A program made the translations under genes and the position numbers. From NCBI GenBank assembly GCA_947476195.1, contig CANJPT010000048.1, positions 1-33,544 of the forward strand: DNA of 33,544 nucleotides, written 5' to 3'. The notes beneath the pieces were generated by a model that saw nothing but the letters and a program-made list of their open reading frames with translations, was not told where the DNA came from and did not search any database. This document shows positions 22,256 through 30,832 of the stretch, one piece after another. The first letter of the stretch is position 1. The number at the start of each line of letters is the position of its first letter. The stretch comes from Lewinellaceae bacterium. Its GTDB lineage: Bacteria; Bacteroidota; Bacteroidia; Chitinophagales; Saprospiraceae.

Positions 22256-25200
22256 CTACCGAACCACGGTCACGTCGCCGCGATAAAGCAGGACGCGCCC
22301 ATCCAAAAACTTGACTTCGGCGAGGTAAACAAACACACCAGGACTGACAAAATCTCCATTGAAACGACCATCCCAACCTTCTGACAGGTTATCATTGTTC
22401 GGAATGAATTTCTCACGCTGGTAGAGCAATGCACCCCAACGGTCATAAATACGCAGGTAGTTCACCGTTTCTACACCCAGTCCAACATTGATATTGAAAT
22501 GATCATTTAAGCCACTAGCATTGGCTGGAATGAAGACATTCGGAATGTATACGTTCCGATTAGGATCCACAACCACCATAACCGAACCAACACCGGAACA
22601 GCCAAACGAATCCTGTACGCTGAGGGTATAGGTCAAATTAACGAAGGTATAAGCCTCAGCGAATAAAGTATCTGGATTCAGCAGTCCCTGAGGATTCGAC
22701 CAGGTAAAGCTCGCAATAGCCGCAGGACCAATAATAATTGGCTGCAAATCAGCTGTTGCGCCCAGCTCCACCTCAATAACGCTCGGATTGAAGGTCACCG
22801 TGATCGGAGCAGGTTCAGCAACAAAAATCGAATCGGTAAGTGCACAATCTTTTACGTCGATGTAAGTGATATAGTGTTTACCACCACCAATGCTTACCGG
22901 AAAATTAGGGTCAAGTACCGCACCAAAGTCTACACTATAACGATATGGGCCACCTGAACCGCCCGTGATAGAAAGGATATTCAATATCGTCTCGTCACCA
23001 TTACAATTCAAAGGAGTTAAATCTTCATAATCACCCAAAACAGGAGGAGGATTTGCGATGGTAGCATTGGAGACTGAGGTACAGCCATTCAGGTCCGTCA
23101 CGGTAACATCATAGGTACCTGCGGTCAACATCTCGGCAGTTTGCACCGTACCGGCATTCATACCTGCAGCATCTTCCCAATTGTAAGTATAATCAGGCAC
23201 TCCACCCATTGCAACCACCTTGGTTTGGCCATTTTCACCACCAAAACAGGTTGGATTTGTAACGGAAGTAGTCAAGCCAATTGGTGCAGGCTGGCCGATA
23301 TTAATGGTGTCAACAGAGTTTGTACAGCCCTGCTTATCTGTCATAGTCACGATATAGACCCCTGCCTTTAGACCAGAAACACTTTGTGTGGTTGCACCCG
23401 TACTCCAGAGGTACTTGTAAGGACCTCCATTCCCACCAGTAGCCGTGATGCTCGCAGAACCTGTACTGTTGCCAAAGCAACTGGTTTCGTTGGTTGTAAG
23501 GGCAGAAAATGTGATCTGGGGTGGCGTGGTGATTACAACAGTATCAAGGATAAAACAGTTTTTAGCATCCGTTATGATCACTGTATTTACACCGGCACAT
23601 AAATTCAAACGCGCGGCACTTGAGCCACCATCATTCCATTGGTAAGTGAAAGTCCCAGGTCCATTCGTATAGTTCGTAATAGCCGTGGTAGTTCCGTCGC
23701 AGACACCAAAACAGCTCACCTGATCAGTAATCGGGTTAAAGTTATTGACAATCGCAGGTGGCTGGCCTAAAAGGAAACTTCCTGTCAGGGTACAACCAGC
23801 ATTGTCAGTTATAGTGAGCACATAAGTACCCGCGGTCAGACCGAAGATAACCGGACTGTTTGGTGGCAATACGGTAGCTGGATTCCATTTGAAAGACAGA
23901 TAGGGCGGTTGGCCGTCTTGAACACCAACAGCGATTTGTCCGTCATTATAGCCAAAACAGGAAGGTTTCATCAACGTTGTGTCCGAGAAGGACAATGGGG
24001 TCACCCCATTTACCGTAAGCGTGTCAATAGCCGTACAGCCCGTTGCGTCAACAACCTTCACAATATAATCGCCCCCTTGGAGGCCCACAATTTTGTGGGG
24101 AGGCATAAACGTAGTATCAATGAGCACTCCAAAGATATCCGTATAGGAAACAAAAAATGCGGTAGCAGCAGTCAATTCGATGGAGCCATCACCGTCACAT
24201 TTCTCATTGGCAACCATCGAGGTGAAAGCTGGAGCACCTGGAACCGGCAAGCTATAGGTCATTGAAGCTTTACAGTTATTTTGATCTGTAACTGTCACCG
24301 TATACGTACCTGGCGCCAACCCACTTTGACAATTAGTTACGTTTCCTCCGGGTTGGCTCCAACTATATACATAGTTGTTTAAACCGCCTGTACCACCCAA
24401 AGCCTGAACACAAATCGTCCCGCTATTCACCTGATCGCAACCTGGGTTCACAACATTTAATATTACCAAGGAAAGCGTAGGTGGCTCTGTAATGATGGTG
24501 TCCATGGAGATCTTACACCCTAGTATATCTGTGGCTACAACTGAATAAGCGCCTGCAGGGAGGCCACTATAGGTTGAACTGGGGCTAACTCCTGTTTGCG
24601 TATACCCACTTGGTGTCCAGGTAAACGTATAAGGAAGACCTGTTGGCACGGTCTCTGTCACAGTAAGTGCAATAGAACCGTTATTTTGACCATTGCAGGA
24701 TACATTCTTGAGAATAGTCTTTGTGATAGCCAACGCGCGCAAATCATTTAATACCAGGTTACTATCGATGAAGATGCAACCATTAGCATCTGTAATAACA
24801 ACACTGTATTCCCCTGCAAAAGCACCGCCCAATACAAACGGATTATCCATGCCTGAACCAAGGACTGTATTGGTGTTTTCATAGATCCAGGTGTATTTAT
24901 AAGAGGGACCGGCAAATGGGGTACCGCCTTCCGCATCATAGGTAATGGTACCATCCCCGACACCTGAACAGGAAGGTTTCGTATTCACCACACTTTGGGA
25001 ACTGATCGGTGCTGGTTGGCCAAGTGTGCCTGAAGCAACTGAAGAACAGCCCGTATTGGTATCTGTAATGGTAACGGTGTACAATCCCGCCTTTATTCCA
25101 TTTTGGGTCGGAACACCTTGCACCGTCATGTTGGCGGGTGCCCAGGCATACGTGTAATTAGATCCCGGGTTTGCCACAATAACCCCGCCTTGTAATACTA

Positions 25201-26932
25201 CGGCACTGATGGTGCCTGTACTTTGACCGTTACAAAGCGGTTGTTGTACAAAATTGATCTGTGCCCCCAAGCGTTTGATGTCTACTACAAACGTGGTACA
25301 AACAGTAATCCCCAGACCATTTTTGTCTGTTACACAAATTTCGTAATTGTATTGCGTGTTGTTAGTACTACCCACATTAGGCACAGCAAAGCCACCTCCG
25401 GAATTGGCAACTATTCCGGAGTAGGTTGGTCCGGGAACTGATGGGTTTTCTTTTACGATAATGTCATACGGTGCTTCGCCTCCGATTGGGTTAATAAGCA
25501 AGGTAGCCTGCCCCAAACAGGTAGTATCAAACAACGCGTACGATAATTCGAGTGGTAAATATGAAATACAAATCTGGCCTGTGTCTACCGTGATGGCTAA
25601 GTTTTTACCATTGTCATCCTCCAGAGAAACTCCAGCGGGGTTATTGATAATACCAAGGCCAGAACAAGTGCCCAATGGACCTAATGCCGTAAAACAGAGC
25701 TCAAATAAAGTGCCTCCGTTGGGAATTGTGATGGTAGAAGAGGTGATATTGTCAAAGATCTGAACGCCAATCAAGCCATTTGAGGTTTGCAGGGTATTCA
25801 AATTTGCCGGACCAAAAAACGGAGCAATGATGGGATTGACGTTCTGGATAGCATTAAATTGCAAGATAGTTTCATCCCATTCCATTGAAAATGAAGCCGA
25901 TAGAATAGCGAAGTTATCTACAGTAACCGGAATACAGATCTGTTCTCCAGGGGGGACAATATTGTCTGGGAATGTAAACTTGACGTTATCTGCCGGATTA
26001 CAAACATTCATATCGATCTGAAAAGTGGCTGGACAACTTTTACCATCTTCGATCAATACATTATAGAGGCCCGACTGAGGCACCGAAAATGAAATACTCG
26101 ACAAGTGAAAAAGATTCGAGGCAGAAGTATGTACAATTGCCTTTACAGACGGATCACTCGCCAAGGAAATTTTGATCGTGTATACCGCGTTAGGGTCATA
26201 TTGAGGATAGCCACCACGAACGGTAAAACGCCCCAAGCAATCATTGTCAAAGTTATTGCTTATACCAGTTGCCGTAATTTCATTCAGATATACTACCTCA
26301 AAGGCTGCAGCTGTATTCAGCGCGACGCAAGGGCCGGGAGGAAATCCTACCTGTGAAGACTCATAGGTATTCGTAGCAAAATTATCCACCGTGATCGGTG
26401 CAAAATAGAGCTTAATGGGCTGACCACCATTAAAGGTGGTCTGAAGTGCCCCACTATTAAAAAACCAGGTTGCGCCACCATTCGGTACTGCCTTTGTAAT
26501 GTAAATCCCATTAGCAGAACCCGGCAACAAGCAAGGGTCTCCAGGGATCGGAGGCAGGGCATTGCCTATGATATCTTGTAAGGTTGGGCCTGTGGATGTT
26601 GGAGGGCAGGTAAAAAAACCATACGCAATACCCGGAGTGGTCGTACCATCAGGATCGCCACTCAAATCTGCGTCCATATTATGTTGTACCAACAAAGAGT
26701 CGCCAAAGCAAAGATAAATAGGCGATGGACCAACATCATTGCTTGACCCTAAGAATTGACCGAATGTTGTAGTACCAGCATTGCCACAAGGAGCATCGGA
26801 AAGTGCAGAAGAGTTCTGAAGTTTTTTAGCGTCAAAAGGCAGATAATGAATATCATTAGGCGTCTGAGCGCGTAAAAAGAGAGGTGCGGTAAGGAAAAAA
26901 CACGCTAAAAAAGGGATTAGAAGTCTGTACAT
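22256..26932 (-). CDS. Giant SprB-repeat surface protein with T9SS (gliding-motility) C-terminal domain
   Basis: A 1558-residue cell-surface protein. A signal peptide (MYRLLIPFLACFFLTAPLFLRAQ) precedes an N-terminal region of unknown fold (to about 310). About 316-452 form a cohesin-like beta-sandwich (PPGEQICIPVTVDNFAILSASFSMEWD). About 457-1377 hold roughly ten degenerate SprB-type repeats, each opening with Cys-x-Gly and N/G-G, containing a YxYxW core and closing AGxYxVxVTDxxGC, so one disulfide per repeat is likely. The last about 100 residues (NVYIPNVFIPANASGLNDHF... WDGRFNG... GVFVYLAEV) are the type B T9SS sorting domain. ATG 26932 is where the signal starts. SprB-like proteins act as adhesins, including in gliding; that role is inferred. 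No T9SS machinery lies in the window. Confidence 0.9.
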   Translation of the reverse strand: MYRLLIPFLACFFLTAPLFLRAQTPNDIHYLPFDAKKLQNSSALSDAPCGNAGTTTFGQFLGSSNDVGPSPIYLCFGDSLLVQHNMDADLSGDPDGTTTPGIAYGFFTCPPTSTGPTLQDIIGNALPPIPGDPCLLPGSANGIYITKAVPNGGATWFFNSGALQTTFNGGQPIKLYFAPITVDNFATNTYESSQVGFPPGPCVALNTAAAFEVVYLNEITATGISNNFDNDCLGRFTVRGGYPQYDPNAVYTIKISLASDPSVKAIVHTSASNLFHLSSISFSVPQSGLYNVLIEDGKSCPATFQIDMNVCNPADNVKFTFPDNIVPPGEQICIPVTVDNFAILSASFSMEWDETILQFNAIQNVNPIIAPFFGPANLNTLQTSNGLIGVQIFDNITSSTITIPNGGTLFELCFTALGPLGTCSGLGIINNPAGVSLEDDNGKNLAITVDTGQICISYLPLELSYALFDTTCLGQATLLINPIGGEAPYDIIVKENPSVPGPTYSGIVANSGGGFAVPNVGSTNNTQYNYEICVTDKNGLGITVCTTFVVDIKRLGAQINFVQQPLCNGQSTGTISAVVLQGGVIVANPGSNYTYAWAPANMTVQGVPTQNGIKAGLYTVTITDTNTGCSSVASGTLGQPAPISSQSVVNTKPSCSGVGDGTITYDAEGGTPFAGPSYKYTWIYENTNTVLGSGMDNPFVLGGAFAGEYSVVITDANGCIFIDSNLVLNDLRALAITKTILKNVSCNGQNNGSIALTVTETVPTGLPYTFTWTPSGYTQTGVSPSSTYSGLPAGAYSVVATDILGCKISMDTIITEPPTLSLVILNVVNPGCDQVNSGTICVQALGGTGGLNNYVYSWSQPGGNVTNCQSGLAPGTYTVTVTDQNNCKASMTYSLPVPGAPAFTSMVANEKCDGDGSIELTAATAFFVSYTDIFGVLIDTTFMPPHKIVGLQGGDYIVKVVDATGCTAIDTLTVNGVTPLSFSDTTLMKPSCFGYNDGQIAVGVQDGQPPYLSFKWNPATVLPPNSPVIFGLTAGTYVLTITDNAGCTLTGSFLLGQPPAIVNNFNPITDQVSCFGVCDGTTTAITNYTNGPGTFTYQWNDGGSSAARLNLCAGVNTVIITDAKNCFILDTVVITTPPQITFSALTTNETSCFGNSTGSASITATGGNGGPYKYLWSTGATTQSVSGLKAGVYIVTMTDKQGCTNSVDTINIGQPAPIGLTTSVTNPTCFGGENGQTKVVAMGGVPDYTYNWEDAAGMNAGTVQTAEMLTAGTYDVTVTDLNGCTSVSNATIANPPPVLGDYEDLTPLNCNGDETILNILSITGGSGGPYRYSVDFGAVLDPNFPVSIGGGKHYITYIDVKDCALTDSIFVAEPAPITVTFNPSVIEVELGATADLQPIIIGPAAIASFTWSNPQGLLNPDTLFAEAYTFVNLTYTLSVQDSFGCSGVGSVMVVVDPNRNVYIPNVFIPANASGLNDHFNINVGLGVETVNYLRIYDRWGALLYQREKFIPNNDNLSEGWDGRFNGDFVSPGVFVYLAEVKFLDGRVLLYRGDVTVVR

Positions 26933-27265
26933 CAGTTTAATAATTTTAACAAAGGTTGATGGATAATAGGAATCGAAAAACGGGATTTTCGTTAGAATTG
27001 GGTTGTTTTGCAACAATATATCGGAAGATTCATCAGGGCTCGGAAATGCTGTTTAGGCCAGGATTTTTTAACATTAATGAACAGCTGAAAAGTGTCTCAA
27101 TAATTAAAGCCTGGCTTATTATGACATTGGCCGCAAAAGTAGGCAAATGCCCTCTATCTGACCCATTCAAATTTAAACAAATCTTCTATATTAACACGTA
27201 CTTGGTCATTAAAATGAGAAAAAACGTACTTTAACCAGCTTTAATGCCAACCGCTTCTCAGCGCT
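26933..27265. other. Leader and promoter region of the SprB-repeat gene
   Basis: The stretch between the giant protein and hutI holds no supported gene. The only signals I see are a minus-strand TACTTTTG (27141-27134), which would give a leader of about 200 bases, and AT-rich segments at 27171-27200. No terminator for hutI is evident, so read-through from hutI into the SprB gene is possible. Confidence 0.35.
27134..27141 (-). promoter_or_regulatory. -7-like box upstream of the SprB-repeat gene
   Basis: TACTTTTG on the minus strand fits TAnnTTTG exactly. The nearest upstream TTG (27170-27168) is 26 bases away, longer than usual. A long untranslated leader would follow. Confidence 0.3.
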
Positions 27266-28501
27266 TCAATGCCGCTTCCCACGCAACACGACCGCTTCTA
27301 CAACATTACTGCCAAAGGCATAGGGAAGTCCTGCAAGAGACAACATTGGACGTGTTATGAACAAATTTGCAATCTTACCGACAGCAATCGTGCCATAATC
27401 CGCCTCCAATTCCATGGCTCGCGCTCCATTCAACGTTGCCGCATTCACCGCTTCTTCTGGCAGCATTTTCATTTTTGCGCAAGCCAGAGACACCACAAAA
27501 GGCATATTTCCGGAAGGGCAGGATCCAGGATTATAATCTGAAGCAAGTACGACCGGTAGTCCCGAATCCATCATCTGCCGGGCAGGAGCAAACGGAATAC
27601 CCAGGAAAAAGGCACAACCAGGCAATAAGGTAGGCAAAGTTTCACTGTTTTTAAGCACCTCTATTTCGGCCTCGCTGGTATATTCGAGGTGGTCAACAGA
27701 AATGGCCTGGTTGGCCACCCCTACCTGAACCCCTCCTGTAAGCCCAAGTTCATTGGCATGGATCTTTGGCTTTAAGCCCCATTTCCATCCAGCCTTCAGG
27801 ATCAAGTCTGTTTCTTTGGGTGTAAAAAAACCTTTGTCGCAGAAAACATCGCAATAATCAGCCAGCCCCTCACCTGCCACGCGAGGCAACATTTCATTGA
27901 TAAGCAAATCAATATAGCCTTCCCGGTTGGTTTTATATTCCAGCGGAATGGCATGTGCGCCTAAGAAACTGGCTTTCACAGGAATGGGGGATTTCTCTTT
28001 TAGTTGCCGCACTACCCGCAACATTTTTAGCTCACTTTCTAGCGTTAGCCCATAGCCACTTTTTATCTCAATCGCCCCCGTTCCAAGTCCAATAACCTCT
28101 TGTAGTCTGCCCCAGGCACTTTCAAAAAGCGCCTCTTCGCTCGCGGCTTGCATTTTTCGCGCCGAGTTCAGGATTCCCCCGCCTCGTTCCGCGATCTCTT
28201 CGTAAGAAAGCCCACGGATACGGTCCACAAATTCCTCCTCCCGTGTGGCCGCGAATACAATGTGTGTGTGCGAATCGCACCAACTCGGTAATACGAGCCT
28301 TCCGGAAGCATCCAATACTTCGTCGGCACGCTCTGGACAATCGGTCATTGGTCCAAAAGCCTTGATCCTGTCATGCTCGATCAACAAATAGGCATCGTGA
28401 AGGACAGGCACAGAAGCCATCTCCGCCCCTTTCACCAATTGGCGTCGATGATGCTCCGCTTGAACGAGAATGCGGATATTTCGAATGAGTAAGTTCGACA
28501 T
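27266..28501 (-). CDS. hutI: Imidazolonepropionase
   Basis: Third enzyme of histidine degradation: opens 4-imidazolone-5-propanoate to N-formimino-L-glutamate in the cytoplasm, using one metal ion. The 411-residue protein is a normal-length amidohydrolase. The metal pair His78/His80 lies in WCDSHTHIVF, further ligands are in SFLGAHAIP and IHANELGLTGG, and the catalytic Asp is in VLASDYNPGSCPSGNMP. IKSGYGLT is diagnostic. I start at ATG 28501, two codons inside a GTG. hutH, hutU and hutG are absent from this window, so the pathway genes are scattered. A -7-like box lies at 28557-28550. Confidence 0.94.
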   Translation of the reverse strand: MSNLLIRNIRILVQAEHHRRQLVKGAEMASVPVLHDAYLLIEHDRIKAFGPMTDCPERADEVLDASGRLVLPSWCDSHTHIVFAATREEEFVDRIRGLSYEEIAERGGGILNSARKMQAASEEALFESAWGRLQEVIGLGTGAIEIKSGYGLTLESELKMLRVVRQLKEKSPIPVKASFLGAHAIPLEYKTNREGYIDLLINEMLPRVAGEGLADYCDVFCDKGFFTPKETDLILKAGWKWGLKPKIHANELGLTGGVQVGVANQAISVDHLEYTSEAEIEVLKNSETLPTLLPGCAFFLGIPFAPARQMMDSGLPVVLASDYNPGSCPSGNMPFVVSLACAKMKMLPEEAVNAATLNGARAMELEADYGTIAVGKIANLFITRPMLSLAGLPYAFGSNVVEAVVLRGKRH

Positions 28502-28549
28502 AAGCACTTATATCAGTAGATTAGGCAAGCATGGCCTTATTTGGAAACG

Positions 28550-28557
28550 CAAAACTA
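28550..28557 (-). promoter_or_regulatory. -7-like box for hutI
   Basis: TAGTTTTG on the minus strand fits TAnnTTTG and is about 49 bases before the hutI ATG. It stands two bases from a plus-strand box at 28560, a back-to-back arrangement. No -33 TTG is clear. Confidence 0.35.
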
Positions 28558-28559
28558 CC

Positions 28560-28567
28560 TACTTTTG
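28560..28567 (+). promoter_or_regulatory. -7-like box for the lipoprotein gene
   Basis: TACTTTTG fits TAnnTTTG, 71 bases before the ATG at 28639, with a TTG 16 bases upstream (28541-28543). A second candidate is TTG (28578-28580) with TAGATTTC (28604-28611), nearer to the gene. Either may be used. Confidence 0.3.
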
Positions 28568-28638
28568 CTGGCCGAATTTGAGTAGACAAAGTCATTTTAT
28601 CGTTAGATTTCATGCAATTCAAAAAATAAGTAAATAAT

Positions 28639-29130
28639 ATGAAAAATATAATCAAAACCCTGGCCTTTGGACTGATCCTGTTGCTCATAGCTTGCCAGAA
28701 TCCTCCTGCCTGCAAATATAAACCAACCCCCATTTTTGCCAAGGATCTGCCACATATCGTACAATACAATTTTGAAATACAAGGCTCCCAATCCCTTGAA
28801 AGTCTAATGCTGGATCGTGGAATTATGGTCGAAGTCGGTCAGGAGGTTTGTGGAGATACCAAACAAGAGTTTCGCTTTAAGGTAAAGGGCGATTTCACGG
28901 TTCAGCCTGATTCATTTTGGCTGAAAGAAGCCTCCAGACAATTCGTCTATTTAAGCTCATTCTCTCCAAAGCAAGCCGCGTTGAAAGATTGGGGCGACAT
29001 CATTGAACTTCGACGTAAGGACATGAGCCTCGGTCAAGCTCGCGAAGTACAGCCTGGTGTTTTTGTGCGGGTAGATCGGGTGATAAGCCCGGAGGAAGCT
29101 GTTTTATCGGTGGTTTTTTCCCAGAAGTAG
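28639..29130 (+). CDS. Small lipoprotein of unknown function
   Basis: A 163-residue lipoprotein: MKNIIKTLAF followed by a hydrophobic core and LLLIAC, with lipidated Cys19. The mature part contains two further cysteines (around CKYKP and EVCGD), which could form a disulfide, and mostly beta-type segments (VQYNFEIQG, QEFRFKVKGDFTV, AVLSVVFSQK). I do not recognise the family. It is divergent from hutI and 283 bases before the CBS-domain gene, which has its own promoter, so it is probably a single-gene transcript. Likely anchored in an envelope membrane. Confidence 0.65.
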   Translation: MKNIIKTLAFGLILLLIACQNPPACKYKPTPIFAKDLPHIVQYNFEIQGSQSLESLMLDRGIMVEVGQEVCGDTKQEFRFKVKGDFTVQPDSFWLKEASRQFVYLSSFSPKQAALKDWGDIIELRRKDMSLGQAREVQPGVFVRVDRVISPEEAVLSVVFSQK

Positions 29131-29338
29131 CGGTTTGAATGAAACCTGCTGAACTTTGTACTTTCTCCAGGAAGGTCACCACACAAATAACGCTGCGTGT
29201 TTTCCATTCGGTGGCATGGCTGGGTATTATGAAGGCAACAGGTTCAGCATTGAAACAAGCCTGTGCATTGGAAAAACAAGAGATTTAGGCCTGCTAAACT
29301 GGAAAATTTATGATTTTTCAGACAAACTTAATTTAGTT

Positions 29339-29370
29339 TTGGAAATACAATGAAAAGTACCTTACTTTCG
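29339..29370 (+). promoter_or_regulatory. Promoter of the CBS-domain gene
   Basis: TTG (29339-29341), 21 bases, then TACTTTCG (29363-29370), a one-mismatch fit to the Bacteroidetes -33/-7 pattern, 43 bases before the ATG at 29414. Confidence 0.4.
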
Positions 29371-29413
29371 GCTCAAACTTATCACGTTTCACAAAAATAA
29401 CATTTGACGGCCT

Positions 29414-29839
29414 ATGATGAACGAACTCGTAGAAACCCACATGACGAAAGATGTCGTCACCCTTAATCCCGACAGTACCTTAGGCGAAGTGAGGGAAATA
29501 TTGCTTAGTAAACATATCCACCACGTTCCTATTTTGGAAGGTAAAAAGTTGGTGGGCATGATCACTTCTTGGGATATTTTCAAACTTGGAAAGTCTGTAG
29601 AGGAATACAATTCCATGAAAGTCAGTGAAATCATGACCCGCAAGGTAGCTACCCTGGATCCAGGCCAGCACCTTGGCGCAGTAGCTGAAGTCCTGACACG
29701 TCACCTCTTTCATGCAATACCTATTGTAAACGATGAACATGAATTATTGGGTATCATTACCAGCACCGACATTGTCCGCTACGAGCACATCAAAGAGTAT
29801 CCGGAAAATCTGGAGAAATTCGTGGGAGAAAACATGTAG
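29414..29839 (+). CDS. Two-CBS-domain protein
   Basis: A 141-residue cytoplasmic protein that is little more than a CBS pair. The first domain (about 5-60) has VETHMTKDVVTLNPDSTLGEVREILLSKHIHHVPILEGKKLVGMIT in parts, and the second (about 70-132) EIMTRKVATLDPG, LTRHLFHAIPIVNDEHELLGIITSTDIVRY. The HHVPI/HAIPIV and GxITxxDI elements are the nucleotide-binding signatures; such Bateman modules bind AMP, ATP or SAM and regulate partners. The partner is unknown, as no enzyme is adjacent. It has its own promoter-like boxes and a strong terminator, so it is probably monocistronic. The two adjacent ATGs at 29414 and 29417 cannot be told apart. Confidence 0.88.
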   Translation: MMNELVETHMTKDVVTLNPDSTLGEVREILLSKHIHHVPILEGKKLVGMITSWDIFKLGKSVEEYNSMKVSEIMTRKVATLDPGQHLGAVAEVLTRHLFHAIPIVNDEHELLGIITSTDIVRYEHIKEYPENLEKFVGENM

Positions 29840-29871
29840 CACCAAATAATGTACTACCAAAGAGCATAAAC

Positions 29872-29907
29872 AAACGCTGCTAATCAACCGATTAGCAGCG
29901 TTTTTTT
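29872..29907 (+). terminator. Rho-independent terminator after the CBS gene
   Basis: A perfect 14-base-pair stem (29872-29885 with 29890-29903, core CGCTGCTAATC/GATTAGCAGCG) with the four-base loop AACC and seven T (29901-29907). Confidence 0.92.
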
Positions 29908-30169
29908 ATGTCCTTATGCTTGATTTTTTGTTCGTTCGTGTAAGTAACAGGCATGGTAAAATAATGTGGTCGTAGATTTCCGGAAGGTAGTGAAAGACTT
30001 AGCTGACTACTCCTTATGCAGTAAAAGGGACGAAAAGGTGCTAACAGGTACTACAAATATTGATTGGGTTTTCTTTTCTTCTATTTATGCCAAAAACTAG
30101 TATAATACATTGATTATCAATATAAATAAAGTTATTGTTTGAGCATATATAGCCTTAGCATGAAAAATA
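29908..30169. other. Intergenic stretch with little structure
   Basis: No gene is supported. There is a 13-base palindrome ATTGAT-T-ATCAAT (30109-30121) in an AT-rich segment that could be a regulator site. The next 160 bases hold the inverted-repeat element described separately. Confidence 0.3.
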
Positions 30170-30327
30170 ATGAACGATTGCCAGGCTTTGGGGTTTTATT
30201 AGGCCGTAAGCTCCAGACCACTGGACATTTTCTAAAATCGAGAACCATAAGGTTTTTGAAAACCTTATAGGTCTGGGGACAAAACAAAAATGTCCAGTAG
30301 TATGCGTAAGCTCAAGCAATCGTTCAT
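30170..30327. repeat. Outer 12-bp inverted repeat around the MITE-like element
   Basis: ATGAACGATTGC (30170-30181) is exactly complementary to GCAATCGTTCAT (30316-30327). The right arm ends 16 bases before the SRPBCC ATG. Removing the inner insertion plus one target copy would leave a hairpin with a loop of about 34 bases, so this stem may predate the insertion and sit in the SRPBCC leader. Confidence 0.55.
30214..30304. mobile_element. 91-bp MITE-like element with 9-bp target duplication
   Basis: The element is flanked by exact nine-base direct repeats CGTAAGCTC (30205-30213 and 30305-30313). Directly inside them are 18-base terminal inverted repeats matching at 16 of 18 positions (30214-30231 and 30287-30304; core ACTGGACATTTT). 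The centre holds a ten-base palindromic stem ATAAGGTTTT/AAAACCTTAT (30247-30256 and 30259-30268). There is no coding capacity, so it would be mobilised in trans by a transposase making nine-base duplications. The family is not identified. A seven-base pair CCAGACC/GGTCTGG (30213-30219 and 30270-30276) crosses the terminal-repeat pairing, so the RNA could form competing structures. Confidence 0.7.
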
Positions 30328-30343
30328 AGTTCATCGCTAATAA

Positions 30344-30817
30344 ATGTCTGTTCACACCCTTAAAAGCGTTCAACGCTTACCGCTCTCCCCTGAAGCTGCC
30401 TGGGATTTTTTCTCGAATCCCATGAATCTCAAAGAGATAACACCTGCTCATCTTGGATTTAAGGTTACCTCCGACCCCGATTTTTCTGCCCGAAAAATGT
30501 ATGCCGGCCAGGTGATCACCTACACGGTTAAGCCTTTGTTGGGCATTCCACTTTTTTGGATGACCGAGATTACCCATGTTCACGAGGGGCAGTTTTTTGT
30601 CGACGAGCAACGCGTGGGCCCTTATGCCCTCTGGCATCACCAACACCATTTTAAAGCAATCCCGGGGGGCGTTGAAATGACAGATCTGGTTCATTACAGA
30701 TTACCCCTTGGATTTTTGGGTGATGTAGCACACTGGCTATTCGTGCGCAGTCAGTTGCGTACAATTTTTGATTTTAGGACTAAAAAGCTTGTGGAACTGT
30801 TTGGCGAAATGGATTGA
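30344..30817 (+). CDS. SRPBCC-superfamily ligand-binding protein
   Basis: A 157-residue cytoplasmic protein of the START/SRPBCC fold. The start VQRLPLSPEAAWDFFSNPMNLKEITPAHLGFKV is typical of the coenzyme Q-binding-like/cell-division-inhibitor-like group, and the later QRVGPYALWHHQHHFKAIPGGVEMTDLVHYRLPLGFLGDVAHWLFVRSQLRTIFDFR is its hallmark end. These proteins bind hydrophobic ligands in a deep pocket; the ligand is unknown. The gene sits just after the MITE-like element, and no clear promoter box remains between them. It converges on the glycosyltransferase gene, 15 bases apart. Confidence 0.85.
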   Translation: MSVHTLKSVQRLPLSPEAAWDFFSNPMNLKEITPAHLGFKVTSDPDFSARKMYAGQVITYTVKPLLGIPLFWMTEITHVHEGQFFVDEQRVGPYALWHHQHHFKAIPGGVEMTDLVHYRLPLGFLGDVAHWLFVRSQLRTIFDFRTKKLVELFGEMD

Positions 30818-30832
30818 GCATCCCAGAAGACC

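Noticed and set aside
24748-24963. Frames inside the SprB-repeat gene on either strand
   Set aside because: All are shadows of one uninterrupted reading frame with clear repeat structure.
29156-29353. 65-codon plus-strand frame between the lipoprotein and CBS genes
   Set aside because: It starts with TTG, has no family match and runs into the CBS promoter.
30155-30373. 72-codon minus-strand frame across the MITE-like element
   Set aside because: It is generated by the inverted repeats and would antisense the SRPBCC start.
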